DNA from: Bdellovibrionales bacterium
GTDB taxonomy: Bacteria; Bdellovibrionota; Bdellovibrionia; Bdellovibrionales; UBA1609
Direction: 5' to 3'
NCBI GenBank assembly: GCA_020435185.1
Contig: JAGRAA010000050.1
Location: 1-16,026, forward strand
DNA length: 16,026 bases
The notes beneath the pieces were generated by a model that worked only from the letters and a program-made list of their open reading frames with translations, was not told where the DNA came from and ran no database searches. This document shows, in pieces, positions 6,977-14,257 of this stretch. How positions within the stretch are numbered: the first letter of the stretch is position 1; every line of letters starts with the position of its first letter. The translations under genes were made by a program, and so were the position numbers.

Positions 6977-7636
6977 ATGAAAAATAATATAATATTGGGA
7001 TTTTTAGTTTTCGTGATTGGTGGCATTGGGGGTGGACTCCTTACGTCGAAGTCTTGGAATGGAGTTGTTTATTTTTACTCCTCTAATCAAGATAGGGTTC
7101 CTTCATCGATTGATAAAAAAAATGATTTTTCTAATCTACATGGAGCTGCTTTAATAAAAGCTAGCAAAGAACAGCTGGTTTCTCAGGTGAGTATTTTATC
7201 GACTGATTCATCAGTTGGAATTGAGTTAGGTCACTTTGTGAGAAGAGGCTTAAACGGAAAAAAAGAATTCGCGTGCACGAGCTTAAAGACGATTCAATTG
7301 CAATTTGAGGCTGTGGGAATTTCTGTGAATGGAAAGATTCCAGAATTTCAGTTAGAGGGACCTTGCAAACCAAGTAAAGACTTGAATCGAATATCCGCAC
7401 TATGGATACCAAAGGATAAACTAAAGAGCGAGAAACCTGGTGATTTAGAGTTGAGCTATCGCCAAGGTAATCCCATAACAATAAAGACTCATGGGGTAAG
7501 TGGAGAATGGCCAACTCAGTGGAGACTGACAGGCATTAAGTTATACGATAACCAGCACATCAAAAACATCGTAGTCATATCTAACGAAGAGCTCGTCGAG
7601 TTAAGAAAAAATAATCCAATCTTAATAGAACTATAG
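6977..7636 (+). CDS. Small membrane-anchored or exported protein, unknown
   Basis: A 219-residue protein from the ATG at 6977. I prefer this start because it opens with a typical anchor or signal segment (KNN, then IILGFLVFVIGGIGGGLL, residues 5-22). An upstream in-frame TTG at 6929 would add 16 residues but has no ribosome site; neither start has a good one. After a polar linker the mature part contains two cysteines about 40 residues apart (EFACTS, EGPCKP), which could form a disulfide outside the cytoplasm. It ends in a beta-rich segment (WRLTGIKLYDN, IKNIVVI). No family is recognised. The gene is divergent from the lipoprotein gene (60 bp between starts) and convergent with pepA across the REPIN-like repeat. 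Confidence 0.68.
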   Translation: MKNNIILGFLVFVIGGIGGGLLTSKSWNGVVYFYSSNQDRVPSSIDKKNDFSNLHGAALIKASKEQLVSQVSILSTDSSVGIELGHFVRRGLNGKKEFACTSLKTIQLQFEAVGISVNGKIPEFQLEGPCKPSKDLNRISALWIPKDKLKSEKPGDLELSYRQGNPITIKTHGVSGEWPTQWRLTGIKLYDNQHIKNIVVISNEELVELRKNNPILIEL

Positions 7637-7638
7637 GC

Positions 7639-7735
7639 GCGGACACACTTTGGTGTCCGCAATGTGTTAAATTTGAAAGAGAAATTGCTGTTCATTTAAA
7701 AAATGACGCGCTACGGACACCAAAGTGTGTCCGTA
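7639..7735. repeat. REPIN-like pair of inverted palindromes
   Basis: Two 20-bp sequences, CGGACACACTTTGGTGTCCG (7640-7659) and its exact reverse complement (7714-7733), flank a 54-bp centre. Each arm is itself a hairpin: the left has an 8-bp stem GCGGACAC/GTGTCCGC with loop ACTTTG, the right a 9-bp stem TACGGACAC/GTGTCCGTA with loop CAAAGT. The centre holds a small hairpin TCATTT/AAATGA (7692-7706). The whole is 97 bp, lying between two convergent genes. This is the architecture of BIME/REPIN doublets mobilised by RAYT transposases; it could also act as a bidirectional transcription or mRNA stabilising structure. The structure is seen directly; the class assignment is inference, since genome copy number is not visible. 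Confidence 0.85.
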
Positions 7736-7756
7736 CCTGCAGTAGTACCTGCAGTA
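7733..7756. repeat. 12-bp perfect tandem duplication
   Basis: GTACCTGCAGTA occurs twice head to tail (7733-7744, 7745-7756), beginning at the last base of the right arm of the inverted repeat and ending 5 bp before the pepA stop. It could be a slippage product or the scar of insertion or recombination at the hairpin edge. Confidence 0.9.
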
Positions 7757-7760
7757 AAGA

Positions 7761-9269
7761 TCAAAACAATTTAGCGATTTCAATAAATGTTCTTACCATA
7801 GCTCCAGTTGCTCCTTTTTTTGGAGAATAGCTTAAACGATTTGCGGTATTCCAAGCTGTCCCTGCAATATCGAAGTGGCAGTAAGGGATACTATCGTCTA
7901 CAAATTCATTTAAAAAAGCAGCAGCAGTAGAGCTTCCAGCTCCTCTAAAGCATGATAAGTTGGATAAATCGGCATGGGTTCCAGCCATATCTTTGGTGTG
8001 CTCGGGATGCAAAGGCATTCTCCAGACAAGCTCTCCACTGGCTTCGGCTGCTTTTTCTACTTTTGAGGCGAGTTTATCGTCTTTAGCAAAAATACCTGTG
8101 TGAATATTACTTAAAGCAATAACCATTGCGCCAGTTAAGGTAGCGGCTGAAAAAATAGCTTGAGGTTTTTGTTCCGTTGCATAGGAGAGGGCGTCCATTA
8201 ATATCAATCGTCCTTCGGCATCGGTATTTAGTACCTCCACTGTTTTTCCGTTTCTAGCAGTTAAAATATCACCAGGTTTATTGGCTGCAGGGCCAGGCAT
8301 GTTTTCACTAGAAGGAATTAAGCCAAGTACGTTAACCTTTAGACCAAGCTTAGCAATGGCCAAAACCGCAGCGATAACATTTGCTCCACCACACATATCG
8401 TATTTCATTTCGTCCATGGATTGTGAAGGTTTAATACTAATACCACCGCTATCAAAAGTAAGTCCTTTACCGACAAAGCAGAGAGGTTTTTTAGAAGCTG
8501 GAGCTCCTTTGTATTCCATAATTATGAATCTTGGGTCGGCTGAGCTTCCAAGGGCCACACCATAAAGACCACCCATTTTTTCTTTTTTAATTCTAGCCTT
8601 ATCCCAGACAGAAACTTTTACTTTTGTTCCTTTGGCTTCGGCTTGAGTAAATTTAGCAAGGGTTTCTGGGTAAAGAATATTCCCTGGCATATCGCCTAGT
8701 TTTCGAGCAAAATTCACACTATCAGAAATGATTTGTCCTGATTGAATGCCTTTTTTAACCGAGGAGCTAGGAGCTTTTTGAGTCACGATTGTACATTCGA
8801 TTTCTTTTTCGTTCTTTTTCTTTTCTTTAGATAAGTTATCATCGTATTTGTATGCGGCTAAGGAGAGTCCTTCAGTCATTGCTTGAGCCGTATCACTTTC
8901 TGATTTTAGAAAACCTGATAGAGAGTCAAAAAGGATAGATGCTGAACAGAGTTTTTCGGCGGCTAATTTTTTATAAGCGTTTGCTGAAGTGCTTCTCACA
9001 GATTCAAGAGAAATACCCTTTGCATCACCTAGGCCTATGAGAAGTATGTTTTTGTACTCAGTATCTGAGTTATCTCTAAAGAGAATGGCCTCGCCATTTG
9101 CGGCGCAAAATGATTTTTCTTTGAATTGTTTTTCAATGAGATTTTTTAAATTCACAGGTCCCGTGTATTTCAGAGACGTTTTATCTTTAGATTTTGTTGT
9201 CGCGGCAAAAGCAATTAGGGTTTTTGCTTTCTTGCTGTCTTTGTCGTATGAGTTCATATGGATTTTCAT
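7761..9269 (-). CDS. pepA: Leucyl aminopeptidase (M17, PepA type)
   Basis: A cytosolic di-metal exopeptidase that removes N-terminal residues (Leu preferred) from peptides, including the short products of Clp and Lon proteolysis. The 502 residues fit the usual 480-505 for the family. The N-terminal macrodomain-like part covers about residues 1-165. The catalytic domain follows with GKGLTFDSGG at 267-276 (metal ligands K268 and D273), catalytic K280, D291, and the M17 signature NTDAEGRL at 348-355 (D350, E352, catalytic R354). All expected ligands are present. The ATG at 9269 (complement) has AAAGG 6 nt upstream; a second in-frame ATG four codons later is possible but lacks better spacing. It is monocistronic, divergent from clpP and convergent with the gene before it. 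E. coli PepA also binds DNA in Xer recombination; nothing here tests that. Confidence 0.97.
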   Translation of the reverse strand: MKIHMNSYDKDSKKAKTLIAFAATTKSKDKTSLKYTGPVNLKNLIEKQFKEKSFCAANGEAILFRDNSDTEYKNILLIGLGDAKGISLESVRSTSANAYKKLAAEKLCSASILFDSLSGFLKSESDTAQAMTEGLSLAAYKYDDNLSKEKKKNEKEIECTIVTQKAPSSSVKKGIQSGQIISDSVNFARKLGDMPGNILYPETLAKFTQAEAKGTKVKVSVWDKARIKKEKMGGLYGVALGSSADPRFIIMEYKGAPASKKPLCFVGKGLTFDSGGISIKPSQSMDEMKYDMCGGANVIAAVLAIAKLGLKVNVLGLIPSSENMPGPAANKPGDILTARNGKTVEVLNTDAEGRLILMDALSYATEQKPQAIFSAATLTGAMVIALSNIHTGIFAKDDKLASKVEKAAEASGELVWRMPLHPEHTKDMAGTHADLSNLSCFRGAGSSTAAAFLNEFVDDSIPYCHFDIAGTAWNTANRLSYSPKKGATGAMVRTFIEIAKLF

Positions 9270-9443
9270 AAAAAACCTTTCATTTCAGGAGTATTTCGCT
9301 TTGCGCAATAATAAATTTTAATTCACTAGTCTTTTAGCACAGGACACGACTTGATCAACAAAAATATAGGAATAAAGTCTAGGTTCTATTTGAGCCAGAG
9401 TTCATTTTAGTATCAAGGGAATTAAAAAAATATCCGATCTAAC

Positions 9444-9471
9444 TTGTGATTTTAGTAAAAGAACTCATATT
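9444..9471 (+). promoter_or_regulatory. Candidate promoter for clpP-clpX-lon
   Basis: TTGTGA (9444-9449, 4 of 6 to -35) and CATATT (9466-9471, 4 of 6 to -10) are separated by 16 bp. This would start transcription near 9478, about 25 nt before the clpP TTG. The rest of the 232-bp divergent pepA/clpP interval is AT-rich; I see no CIRCE element or convincing heat-shock sigma32 promoter. Weak evidence. Confidence 0.3.
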
Positions 9472-9501
9472 AGAGAGACAGCATTGATAAGGAGGCAGAT
9501 T

Positions 9502-10107
9502 TTGGCATTAGTACCCGTTGTAATCGAGCAGACCCCACGAGGGGAAAGAAGTTATGATATCTACTCCAGGCTATTAAAAGACAGGATTGTTATGTTAGGG
9601 ACGGCCGTAACCGATGATGTGGCCAATGTTATCGTTTCTCAAATGTTATTTTTAGAAATGGAAAATCCTGATAAAGATATAAACCTATACATTAATTCCC
9701 CAGGAGGAAGTGTATCTGCAGGATTGGCAATTTACGATATTATGCAATTTGTAAAATGTGATGTTGCAACCACCTGTATAGGGATGGCCGCGAGTATGGG
9801 GTCGCTTCTTTTAACAGCGGGGACCAAAGGTAAGCGCTATGTTCTTCCTCACTCTAAGATTATGATTCATCAACCGTTGATTCATGGTGGTGGCATCACT
9901 GGTCAAGTGAGTGATATCGAAATTCATGCAAAAGAAATGATTCAAACAAAAAGAACCTTAACAGATATTTATGTTCGTCATACTAACAAAGAGTTTGAGG
10001 AGTTAACACGAGCGATGGATCGTGATAATTATATGACGGCGATAGAAGCTAAAGAATATGGTTTGGTTGATCAAGTAGTAGAATCAAGAAAAGCAAAAAA
10101 GGACTAA
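9502..10107 (+). CDS. clpP: ATP-dependent Clp protease proteolytic subunit
   Basis: Serine peptidase that forms the tetradecameric barrel of ClpXP. I place the start at the TTG at 9502: AAGGAGG at 9489-9495 sits 6 nt upstream, and the protein then begins MALVPVVIEQTPRGERSYD, matching the mature N-terminus of E. coli ClpP almost exactly, with no propeptide. An earlier in-frame TTG at 9484 would include the ribosome site in the coding region. At 201 residues it is full length. The catalytic triad by this numbering is S98 (GMAASMGS), H123 (MIHQP) and D175 (MDRDNYM). The conserved Asp four residues before D175 in E. coli is Ala here (RAMDRD), a small deviation. First gene of clpP-clpX-lon; the gap to clpX is 4 nt. 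The TTG start may hold its translation below that of clpX. Confidence 0.97.
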   Translation: MALVPVVIEQTPRGERSYDIYSRLLKDRIVMLGTAVTDDVANVIVSQMLFLEMENPDKDINLYINSPGGSVSAGLAIYDIMQFVKCDVATTCIGMAASMGSLLLTAGTKGKRYVLPHSKIMIHQPLIHGGGITGQVSDIEIHAKEMIQTKRTLTDIYVRHTNKEFEELTRAMDRDNYMTAIEAKEYGLVDQVVESRKAKKD

Positions 10108-10111
10108 ATAA

Positions 10112-11419
10112 ATGAGTAAGTCTAAAGACAATAATTTTGGTGGAAATTTAAGCTGTAGTTTTTGTGGTAAAAGCCAGAAAGAAGTGAAAAAGCTGATTGC
10201 TGGCCCAGGGGTATATATTTGTGACGAGTGTATTGATCTCTGCAATGATATTATTGCTGAAGAAAGAGAACGAGACACACAAAGTAAAACCTCGTTCTCT
10301 ATCCCTAAGCCAAAAGACATTAAAGAGCATTTAGATGACTATGTTATTGGTCAAAATAGAGCAAAAAAAGCATTGTCTGTTGCGGTACACAATCATTACA
10401 AAAGAGTTAATCATTCGGGCACTGGGAAGAAGTCTGAGATTGAAATTGCCAAAAGTAATATTTTGTTGATCGGACCTACTGGATCAGGAAAAACATATTT
10501 GGCTCAAACCATTGCGAAGATATTGAATGTGCCTTTTGCTATGGCTGATGCGACTGCTCTTACGGAGGCTGGATATGTTGGGGAGGATGTGGAGAATGTT
10601 ATCTTGGCCCTTCTACAGGCAGCCAACTATGACGTTGAAAAGTGTCAAAGAGGAGTTATCTATATTGATGAGATAGACAAGGTTACGAGAAAATCAGAAA
10701 ACCCCTCTATCACTCGGGATGTTTCGGGCGAAGGTGTTCAGCAAGCATTATTAAAAATCCTTGAAGGCACTGTGGCTAATTTGCCTCCAAAGGGAGGGAG
10801 AAAGCATCCTCAACAAGAGTTTATTCAGGTCGATACTTCAAATATTTTGTTTATAGTCGGTGGAGCTTTTGTAGGATTAGATAAAGTTATAGAAAGTAGA
10901 ACAAGTAATAAGTCTCTTGGCTTTGGTGCAAATATTCAAACAGCTGATGAAAAACAAAAGGTTGGTGAAAATATATTGCAAAAGGTCGAGCCTGCAGATT
11001 TAGCGCGCTATGGATTAATACCTGAGTTTATTGGTCGCTTACCTGTGATTTCAGTTTTAGATGAATTAGATGAATCTTCGCTTATAGATATATTGGTAAA
11101 ACCAAAAAATGCATTGACCAAACAGTACGAACGTCTGTTTGAGTATGAGGGTGTAAAACTTACATTTGATACTGATGCATTAGTGGCCATCGCAAAAGAA
11201 GCTATTCGTAGAAAAACTGGTGCACGAGGTTTACGCGGTGTAATTGAACATGCAATGCTAGACATCATGTACGAAATCCCTTCCAAAGAGAATGTAAAAG
11301 AAGTTATAATTACTAAAGAGGTGGTAACTGGTAGTGCTGAACCTCAGATGGTAATGTACGAAGAAGGCGAAAAAGAAAGAGTCTCAAAGCCCACAGGACC
11401 AGCAGAAGAAAGCGCGTAA
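10112..11419 (+). CDS. clpX: Clp protease ATP-binding subunit ClpX
   Basis: AAA+ unfoldase that recognises degron-tagged proteins and feeds them to ClpP. The 435 residues comprise an N-terminal C4 zinc-binding domain (C15, C18, C37, C40), Walker A GPTGSGKT at 121-128, the pore loop GYVG at 154-157, Walker B IYIDEID at 183-189, the RKH pore-2 loop at 230-232, and the ClpP-docking loop as LGF (269-271) where E. coli has IGF. The sensor-2 motif GARGLR is near residue 370. The C-terminal tail is acidic and Pro/Ser rich. All key elements are intact, and the LGF docking loop alongside a complete ClpP supports a functional ClpXP. The ATG lies 4 nt after the clpP stop; an AAGGA within the clpP end serves as ribosome site. 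Confidence 0.98.
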   Translation: MSKSKDNNFGGNLSCSFCGKSQKEVKKLIAGPGVYICDECIDLCNDIIAEERERDTQSKTSFSIPKPKDIKEHLDDYVIGQNRAKKALSVAVHNHYKRVNHSGTGKKSEIEIAKSNILLIGPTGSGKTYLAQTIAKILNVPFAMADATALTEAGYVGEDVENVILALLQAANYDVEKCQRGVIYIDEIDKVTRKSENPSITRDVSGEGVQQALLKILEGTVANLPPKGGRKHPQQEFIQVDTSNILFIVGGAFVGLDKVIESRTSNKSLGFGANIQTADEKQKVGENILQKVEPADLARYGLIPEFIGRLPVISVLDELDESSLIDILVKPKNALTKQYERLFEYEGVKLTFDTDALVAIAKEAIRRKTGARGLRGVIEHAMLDIMYEIPSKENVKEVIITKEVVTGSAEPQMVMYEEGEKERVSKPTGPAEESA

Positions 11420-11452
11420 ATTTCCCAGTTTCCTCTCAAAAAAGGAGTTTTT

Positions 11453-13888
11453 ATGAGTGGAACTGATATTGTTAATAATGAAAATTTGCCGCTTTTACCC
11501 CTTAGGGATTTAATTATTTTTCCTCACATGATGATGCCTTTATTTGTGGGGCGTGAAAAAAGTATTAATGCTTTAGAAGAGGCTATGTCTAAACAGGTAG
11601 ACATAGTTTTAGCTGCGCAAAGAGATGCTAAAATCAATAATCCGGGTCCAAAAGAAATTTACGAAGTAGGCACCATAGGTACTATTATTCAGTTGCTTCG
11701 TTTGCCTGATGGTACGGTCAAAGTATTGGTTGAAGGAAAGCGTCGAGTTAAAATTAAAGACTATATCCAACAAGATGGATTTTTTGTTGTTAAATATGAA
11801 GAGCTTCCTGAAATCATTGCTGATGAAACTGAGGCTAACGCTCTCATTCGGTCAGTGAAATCTACTTTTGAAACTTATGTAAAATTAAACAAAAGAATTC
11901 CCCCAGAAATTTTAATGAGAGTGTCTACTATCGAGAATGCGGGAGAGCTTGCAGATATTATTGTCGCTCAATTGAATTTAAAGTTAGAAGACAAGCAGGG
12001 TATTCTTGAAATCAACGATCCTTCAAAGCGTTTGGAGGAATTACTTAACGTAATGACTGGCGAAATTGAGATTCTAGAAGTCGAGAAAAAAATAAGAGGA
12101 AGAGTAAAAAAGCAAATGGAGAAGTCTCAAAAAGAGTACTATCTCAATGAGCAAATGCAGGCCATTCAAAAAGAACTTGGTGAAAAAGATGATTATTCAT
12201 CTGAATTAAATGAGTTGGAAGAAAAAGCAAAAACAAAAAAAATCTCCAAAGAGGCCAGAGAAAAGGTTCTTAAAGAAATTAAAAAATTGAGAATGATGTC
12301 TCCAATGAGTGCAGAAGCAGCCGTGGTTAGAAATTATATCGACTGGGTTTTATCTTTGCCTTGGCTCGAATATAAAGAGTCACGTCCAGATATGGAAGTC
12401 GCTGAAGCTGTTTTGGATGAAGATCACTGGGGATTAGAGAAAGTAAAAGAGAGAATTTTGGAGCATCTAGCGGTACAATCGCTCACTGATAAATTAAGAG
12501 GTCCAATTCTTTGTTTAGCTGGACCTCCAGGGGTGGGTAAAACATCGTTGGCTCGTTCTATCGCAAAATCGTTGAATAGAGAATTCGCCAGAATTTCTTT
12601 AGGCGGAGTTCGAGATGAGGCCGAGATCAGAGGGCACAGAAGAACTTATGTGGGTGCGATGCCAGGTAAAATTATTCAGGCTTTAAGAAAAGTTGAGCAA
12701 GGAAATCCATTACTGTTACTGGATGAAATTGATAAAATGAGTAATGATTTTCGAGGGGATCCATCAGCCGCATTGTTGGAGGTTTTAGATCCTGAGCAAA
12801 ATAAAAACTTTCAAGATCATTATTTAGAGTTGGATTATGATCTGTCTAATATCATGTTTATAACAACTGCAAACTCCTTATACCCAATACCACGTCCGTT
12901 GTTGGATAGAATGGAAGTTATTCAATTAGATGGATACATTGAAAGTGAAAAATTTCAAATTGCGAAAAAATATTTAATTCCAAAACAGTTAGAGCTTCAC
13001 GGGTTAAAGGATAAAAAGGTAACAATAACGGATGATGCAGTATTTGAGGTTATTCGCTCTTATACTAAAGAAGCGGGAGTGAGAAATCTCGAAAGAAAAA
13101 TAGCCACGCTTTTTAGAAAGACAGCACGAGAAGTAGTAAAAGACACTATGACCTCAAAAGGATCTAGTAAAAAATCTAAAACTTATAAAATCAATGCAAA
13201 AAAAGTTGTTGAATTACTTGGCGCTGACAAATTCAGGTTTGGAAAGATCGAAGGTAAAAATGAGATTGGTCTTACGAACGGATTAGCGTGGACCGAGGTG
13301 GGTGGTGACTTGTTGGTTATCGAGGTTTCTGTTGTGCCAGGTAAAGGTAAATTCATCGTCACAGGACAATTGGGTGATGTCATGAAAGAGTCTTGTACTG
13401 CAGCGATGAGCTATGTTCGATCTCGAGGACCTTTGTTTGAGATTGATAAAGAAGTCTTTCAAAATATAGACATCCACATTCATGCTCCAGAAGGTGCAAT
13501 ACCTAAAGATGGTCCATCTGCTGGATGTGCGATTACAACTTCTATCGTATCAGCGATCACAAAAATCCCTGTTAAAAAAACGGTGGCTATGACAGGAGAG
13601 ATTACTCTTCGAGGAAATGTTTTAGCTATTGGTGGTTTAAAAGAAAAGATTCTTGCAGCTCACAGGGGTGGAATTAAAACCATTATTTGTCCGAAAGAGA
13701 ACGAAAAAGATTTAAAAGACGTTCCGAAAGAAGTGTTAAAAGACCTAAAAGTGATTTTGGTGAATCATGTAGATCAGGTGCTTGTGAATGCTTTGGATGT
13801 AAAGTCTGCGAAAGATCTTTTTAAAGTCAGGATGGAAAGAGCTTCTGGTGTAAAGGCCAACTATACGGGTCATAGCTTGCAACATTAG
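11453..13888 (+). CDS. lon: ATP-dependent protease Lon
   Basis: Cytosolic AAA+ serine protease that degrades misfolded and regulatory proteins. The 811 residues match classic LonA. The N-terminal substrate-binding domain (PLLPLRDLIIFP at 13-24, through about 210) is followed by a coiled helical stretch (about 210-290), Walker A GPPGVGKT at 357-364, Walker B LLLDEID at 421-427, the sensor region ITTAN at 470-474, and the C-terminal protease domain with catalytic S689 (DGPSAG) and K732 (GGLKEK), spaced 43 residues apart as in E. coli. The segment at about 566-577 (TSKGSSKKSK), between AAA+ and protease domains, is a short low-complexity basic insert. The ATG has AAGGAG 6 nt upstream; it lies 33 nt after clpX with no terminator between, so co-transcription is likely. 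A strong terminator follows. Confidence 0.98.
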   Translation: MSGTDIVNNENLPLLPLRDLIIFPHMMMPLFVGREKSINALEEAMSKQVDIVLAAQRDAKINNPGPKEIYEVGTIGTIIQLLRLPDGTVKVLVEGKRRVKIKDYIQQDGFFVVKYEELPEIIADETEANALIRSVKSTFETYVKLNKRIPPEILMRVSTIENAGELADIIVAQLNLKLEDKQGILEINDPSKRLEELLNVMTGEIEILEVEKKIRGRVKKQMEKSQKEYYLNEQMQAIQKELGEKDDYSSELNELEEKAKTKKISKEAREKVLKEIKKLRMMSPMSAEAAVVRNYIDWVLSLPWLEYKESRPDMEVAEAVLDEDHWGLEKVKERILEHLAVQSLTDKLRGPILCLAGPPGVGKTSLARSIAKSLNREFARISLGGVRDEAEIRGHRRTYVGAMPGKIIQALRKVEQGNPLLLLDEIDKMSNDFRGDPSAALLEVLDPEQNKNFQDHYLELDYDLSNIMFITTANSLYPIPRPLLDRMEVIQLDGYIESEKFQIAKKYLIPKQLELHGLKDKKVTITDDAVFEVIRSYTKEAGVRNLERKIATLFRKTAREVVKDTMTSKGSSKKSKTYKINAKKVVELLGADKFRFGKIEGKNEIGLTNGLAWTEVGGDLLVIEVSVVPGKGKFIVTGQLGDVMKESCTAAMSYVRSRGPLFEIDKEVFQNIDIHIHAPEGAIPKDGPSAGCAITTSIVSAITKIPVKKTVAMTGEITLRGNVLAIGGLKEKILAAHRGGIKTIICPKENEKDLKDVPKEVLKDLKVILVNHVDQVLVNALDVKSAKDLFKVRMERASGVKANYTGHSLQH

Positions 13889-13915
13889 TTGTTTCTAAAT
13901 AATTAATTATTGGTT

Positions 13916-13947
13916 AGGGGCTTAATTTTCTTAAGTCCCTTTTTTTA
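13916..13947 (+). terminator. Rho-independent terminator after lon
   Basis: A 10-bp stem AGGGGCTTAA/TTAAGTCCCT (one G-T pair) with the 5-nt loop TTTTC is followed by seven T residues. It begins 28 bp after the lon stop. It is a textbook intrinsic terminator closing the clpP-clpX-lon unit. Confidence 0.92.
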
Positions 13948-14257
13948 TTTATTGGATCAATTCAAATTATCTATGAGAATTATAAAAACTATAAAATATT
14001 AAAAACTCTTACTTTTTTCAGTTTACTTAATAAAATATATTTGGTAGTAACCTATGTAACCATTTTAAATTTCATTCTCGTAATTCTTCTAAGTTATTTA
14101 AATGGAAGGCTTACTCAATTGTTAACATTACGTTAATTTTTTGTTTTTGACAGCTTTCGTAGAAAGTTATCAAAAATTAGAATTGACCAAATAAACAGAT
14201 TTTGTAAGAAATACCTGTATTCAAGGACAGAATTTTTAAGAAATATAGAGGTATCAA
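13948..14257. other. AT-rich intergenic leader of the TPR-winged-helix gene
   Basis: No credible gene is seen in these 310 bp. It holds a GTAACC direct repeat at 14047-14052 and 14056-14061 (9-bp period), the 11-bp-phased GTTAA repeats described separately, and weak promoter-like hexamers: TTGACA at 14147-14152 without a good -10 at 17 bp, and TTGACC at 14183-14188 with TAAGAA at 14205-14210 (16-bp spacer). A long untranslated leader or regulatory region is plausible. Confidence 0.6.
14121..14153 (+). promoter_or_regulatory. Possible OmpR/PhoB-type operator with 11-bp phasing
   Basis: GTTAA at 14121, GTTAA at 14132 and GTTTT at 14143 start exactly 11 bp apart. Winged-helix OmpR/PhoB proteins bind head-to-tail repeats with this period, and the next gene encodes such a domain, so an autoregulatory site is conceivable. 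The third unit overlaps a TTGACA -35-like hexamer (14147-14152). AT-rich sequence makes chance matches common. Confidence 0.3.

Noticed and set aside
7639..7735. Ordinary bidirectional Rho-independent terminator
   Set aside because: The stems are strong but neither arm is followed by a T-tract in the expected direction, and the exact arm identity fits a REP doublet better. A terminator function is not excluded.
7639..7756. CRISPR array
   Set aside because: Only two inverted, not direct, units and no further spacers or cas genes.
8281..8565. Plus-strand open frames over pepA (8281-8565, 8989-9321)
   Set aside because: Antisense shadows of a fully supported M17 peptidase with intact active-site motifs.
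9270..9501. CIRCE or sigma32 heat-shock promoter upstream of clpP
   Set aside because: No TTAGCACTC/GAGTGCTAA inverted repeat and no CCCAT-type -10; only a weak sigma70-like match was found.
10012..10035. Loss of the ClpP catalytic aspartate (Ala in RAMDRD)
   Set aside because: Alignment with E. coli ClpP places the catalytic Asp four residues later, where it is present (D175); the Ala is at a conserved but non-triad position.
11008..11286. Minus-strand open frames over clpX and lon
   Set aside because: No ribosome sites or recognisable products; the plus-strand genes are complete and conserved.
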